Assembly: GCA_004555145.1 (NCBI GenBank)
Contig: SFJB01000025.1
Coordinates: forward strand, 1-16,859
Origin: Bacteroidales bacterium
Lineage (GTDB): Bacteria > Bacteroidota > Bacteroidia > Bacteroidales > UBA932
DNA length: 16,859 nt
Direction: 5' to 3'
Translations under genes and position numbers: made by a program
The notes under the pieces: generated by a model
What the model was told of the DNA's origin: nothing
Seen by the model: the letters and a program-made list of their open reading frames with translations, nothing else
Database searches by the model: none
Shown here: positions 15,441 to 16,859 of the stretch, one piece after another
Layout of the letters: the number at the start of each line of letters is the position of its first letter
Numbering within the stretch: position 1 is the stretch's first letter

Positions 15441-15538
15441 GGCCGAGTTGTCCACAAAAAGGTGGTGTTTTGTGGATAAAGTTCTGATTTTGGCCGAGTT
15501 GTCCACAAAATGGGGGTGTTTTGTGGACAAAGTTCCGA
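15441..15538. repeat. two 51-bp units, each an inverted pair of DnaA-box-like 9-mers
   Basis: Units begin with GGCCGAGTTGTCCACAAAA at 15441 and 15492. In unit B, TTGTCCACAAAA (15499-15510) and TTTTGTGGACAA (15519-15530) are a perfect 12-bp inverted repeat around an 8-base loop. Unit A has the same layout (15448-15459 and 15468-15479) with one G-T pair. The 9-mer TTGTCCACA appears three times, counting orientation, and the fourth site (15471-15479, minus strand) is TTATCCACA, the exact consensus DnaA box. There is no T-run after either hairpin, so an intrinsic terminator is unlikely. Confidence 0.75.
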
Positions 15539-15553
15539 CCTAAACGCTGCTGA

Positions 15554-15706
15554 GGCTGCCGGGAAGGGCTGCGGGATCAGCTTGAGCAGTTATATGATTT
15601 ATATCCCAAAATGGAAGATAAAGCTATCGATTCCGGAAATCATCCTGTAGCTCATGCATCTTTCCGAGCAGCTGGTAAAACAATTGGGAGAACTATAGCA
15701 AAAAGT
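15554..15706 (+). pseudogene. possible protein-coding remnant
   Basis: One plus-strand frame is open from a stop at 15551 and reads LRDQLEQLYDLYPKMEDK from 15569, then a further stretch that looks protein-like (ending near GKTIGRTIAKS), with an AT-richer codon pattern than the repeats to its left. The frame then continues antisense through the ATPase gene to 15820. There is no good start codon or upstream promoter, and the only ATG is internal at 15611. It could be the leftover of a gene disrupted at this locus, or chance. I do not recognise the sequence. Confidence 0.2.
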
Positions 15707-16826
15707 AATGATGCTTCAGCCAGTAAGCATACACGGGGTCTTGAAAAGAATAAACGCCTGCAATGCTGTCCAGGATGTCCTTTTCAACGAGCGCTTTTCT
15801 CGCGCGGGAAATCATCGTAGGAGATGAGAGCTTATATTTGTCCATGACGGCCTTTGATGTAAGTTTCTTTTCACCGGCGGACATGGCTCGGAGAAGACAC
15901 ATCTGCTGATTGGTAAGCGTTTGGGTCATCGTGTCAAACATCAGGCTGAGCTGTGCCGTAATCGTGGAATGGGCTTCATCAACGGCATCAAGTGTAGCAA
16001 CCTTATCGGTGCGCAGCCATACTTGCTGGGCAAGCTGCTGGACATAGTACGGATGATTCTGGACGCGCACGACTATCTCCTCACAAACGTTATCAGCGAT
16101 GGATTTGCCAGTCCTTTCAAACGTATCTTTGATGAATGTAATCCAGTCCGGAGTCTTGATTTTTTCCAGAAACATGATGTCGCCGAACTTGTAAAAAGGC
16201 ATAGAATAGTCCGTGAACACTTCAAGCATCATGTGTCGCTTGCTGCCACACAAGCAATAAGCCACATTCTCGTGTTGCTGGAAATGAGAACGAAGTTTTT
16301 TCTGGAACGCGAGCGAATCGTCAAATGTGGCTATGTTCTGGAATTCATCAATACAGACGACGATGCGCAGTCTTTTCTCTCCAGCGATTTTCTCTGCAAG
16401 GTCCAGGATCTCGTCGGGACTCCTCCTGAGCTCTTCCATATTGAGGTCTACCGTGAGTTCGCTCATCGGGTCTCCTCCGAAGGACACTTTGGGGACGAAC
16501 CGGGAAAGGAAGCGGGTTGCATTCGCAATCGCTTCCTCCCATTTGGTTGCGGTGGATTTAATGACGCTTTGAGCCAATGCCGTGTAGAACTGCTCTTCCG
16601 AACGCACATTAAAGAGGTCGACCCGGCATACCCTCAAGTTTTTGTCCTCCTCCATGGCAATGGCGGCAGCCTTGAAAACTAGGGAACTCTTCCCCCATCG
16701 CCTGGGAGATATAAGGATAGTATTGATAAGAGACTTGAAGTTGGTCACGAGATGAGCAGTCTCTTCTTTTCTGTCCGTGAAGTTGTCTTCCTTGGCAAGC
16801 CTGCCAAATACGAAGGGGGTTTTCAT
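15693..16826 (-). CDS. AAA/STAND-like ATPase (archaeal-type ATPase family)
   Basis: A 377-residue P-loop ATPase of the group often labelled 'ATPase domain predominantly from Archaea' (PF01637-like). The N-terminus MKTPFVFGRLAKEDNFTDR is typical. Walker A is SPRRWGKSS (40-48), with Ser in place of the first Gly, as I recall for the Bacteroidota subgroup. Walker B is RIVVCIDE (154-161), and CGSKR near 193-197 fits a sensor position. After a helical lid, residues about 305-370 look like a winged helix (LTSKAVMDKYKLSSPTMISRARKAL), suggesting DNA or protein docking. The role of this family is not established; copies are often numerous and near mobile or repetitive DNA. It stands alone, downstream of the repeat block on the opposite strand from the S41 operon. 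The ATG at 16824-16826 fits the family start. Confidence 0.88.
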   Translation of the reverse strand: MKTPFVFGRLAKEDNFTDRKEETAHLVTNFKSLINTILISPRRWGKSSLVFKAAAIAMEEDKNLRVCRVDLFNVRSEEQFYTALAQSVIKSTATKWEEAIANATRFLSRFVPKVSFGGDPMSELTVDLNMEELRRSPDEILDLAEKIAGEKRLRIVVCIDEFQNIATFDDSLAFQKKLRSHFQQHENVAYCLCGSKRHMMLEVFTDYSMPFYKFGDIMFLEKIKTPDWITFIKDTFERTGKSIADNVCEEIVVRVQNHPYYVQQLAQQVWLRTDKVATLDAVDEAHSTITAQLSLMFDTMTQTLTNQQMCLLRAMSAGEKKLTSKAVMDKYKLSSPTMISRARKALVEKDILDSIAGVYSFQDPVYAYWLKHHYFLL

Positions 16827-16845
16827 AAGGCATCGATTGTTTGCG

Positions 16846-16853
16846 CAAAAATA
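16846..16853 (-). promoter_or_regulatory. -7 element for the ATPase gene
   Basis: TATTTTTG on the minus strand matches TAnnTTTG and ends 19 bases before the ATPase ATG. The -33 element would lie beyond the window edge, so only half of the promoter can be checked. Confidence 0.4.
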
Positions 16854-16859
16854 ATAACA

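Larger units (their letters stand above)
14669..15692. other. gene-free, repeat-rich intergenic block of about 1 kb
   Basis: No convincing gene lies here. Open frames exist on both strands through the GC-rich part, but they are open in several frames at once and consist of the repeat read in shifted frames, so they are not evidence of coding. The block holds four separate short tandem repeat families (14678-14744, 14877-15136, 15164-15331, 15441-15538), additional small hairpins (GAAAAC/GTTTTC at 15361-15377, CAAGCC/GGCTTG at 15327-15343), a partly repeated CGGGAG-AAAACGG motif (15356 and 15429), and a possible gene remnant at its right end. Base composition changes from very GC-rich (14670-15140) to mixed or AT-richer (15180-15700). 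Confidence 0.7.

Noticed and set aside
15218..15530. Minus-strand open frames of 65-96 codons containing FVDNSA-like and LWTTRP-like repeats
   Set aside because: These are direct translations of the 51-bp inverted repeats and neighbouring palindromes in different frames. There is no start context or family match.
14877..15538. CRISPR array
   Set aside because: The repeats are 113, 84 and 51 bp, of different families with two to three copies each. There are no regular 24-40 bp repeats with unique spacers and no cas genes in the window.
15441..15538. Pair of intrinsic terminators
   Set aside because: The 12-bp stems are not followed by T-runs on either strand, and the stems themselves are AT-rich at their base of the loop. 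The arrangement fits an inverted-repeat protein site or a mobile hairpin better.

Overview
The window looks like a chromosomal segment of a Bacteroidales-type bacterium (phylum Bacteroidota) of moderate to high GC for that group. The evidence is the protein families, which closely resemble Bacteroidales housekeeping proteins (S15, L32, YceD/DUF177, TypA, S41 protease, dCMP deaminase), and promoter-like sites of the Bacteroidota form TTTG-N19..21-TAnnTTTG in front of several transcription units, with no strong Shine-Dalgarno sites. Genus cannot be fixed from the window alone.

Layout. 1-72 (minus) is the start of rpsO, cut by the window edge, with its own promoter at 133-163. 182-4011 (minus) is a three-gene unit with 2-3 bp gaps: a large EF-hand membrane protein of unknown role, a family-4 glycosyltransferase and a nitroreductase. 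4097-6212 (plus) is a two-gene unit of a DUF456 membrane protein and an M28-type metallopeptidase with a membrane C-terminus. It converges on a cation diffusion facilitator (6209-7123, minus), and both stop codons lie in one CTAG. 7185-9719 (minus) is a translation cluster: typA, a YceD/DUF177 gene, rpmF and tRNA-Arg(CCU), closed by a clear terminator. 9801-14668 (plus) is one overlapping operon: a lipoprotein of unknown function, an acyl-CoA ligase, dCMP deaminase and an S41 C-terminal processing protease.

14669-15692 is about 1 kb without a convincing gene and is the most unusual part. It holds four unrelated short tandem repeat families in a row: a 44-bp-spaced duplication, 2.3 copies of a GC-rich 113-bp unit, two diverged copies of an 84-bp unit with conserved inverted arms and a variable middle, and two 51-bp units. 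Each 51-bp unit is a 12-bp inverted repeat carrying DnaA-box-like 9-mers. A possible gene remnant lies at its right edge. The window ends with a minus-strand AAA/STAND-like ATPase (15693-16826) of a family often present in many copies in Bacteroidota.

Most coding genes are ordinary. The points most worth checking are the repeat-rich intergenic block, the YceD gene that has no in-frame ATG and carries a promoter match across its 5' end, and the near-leaderless layout of the lipoprotein operon.
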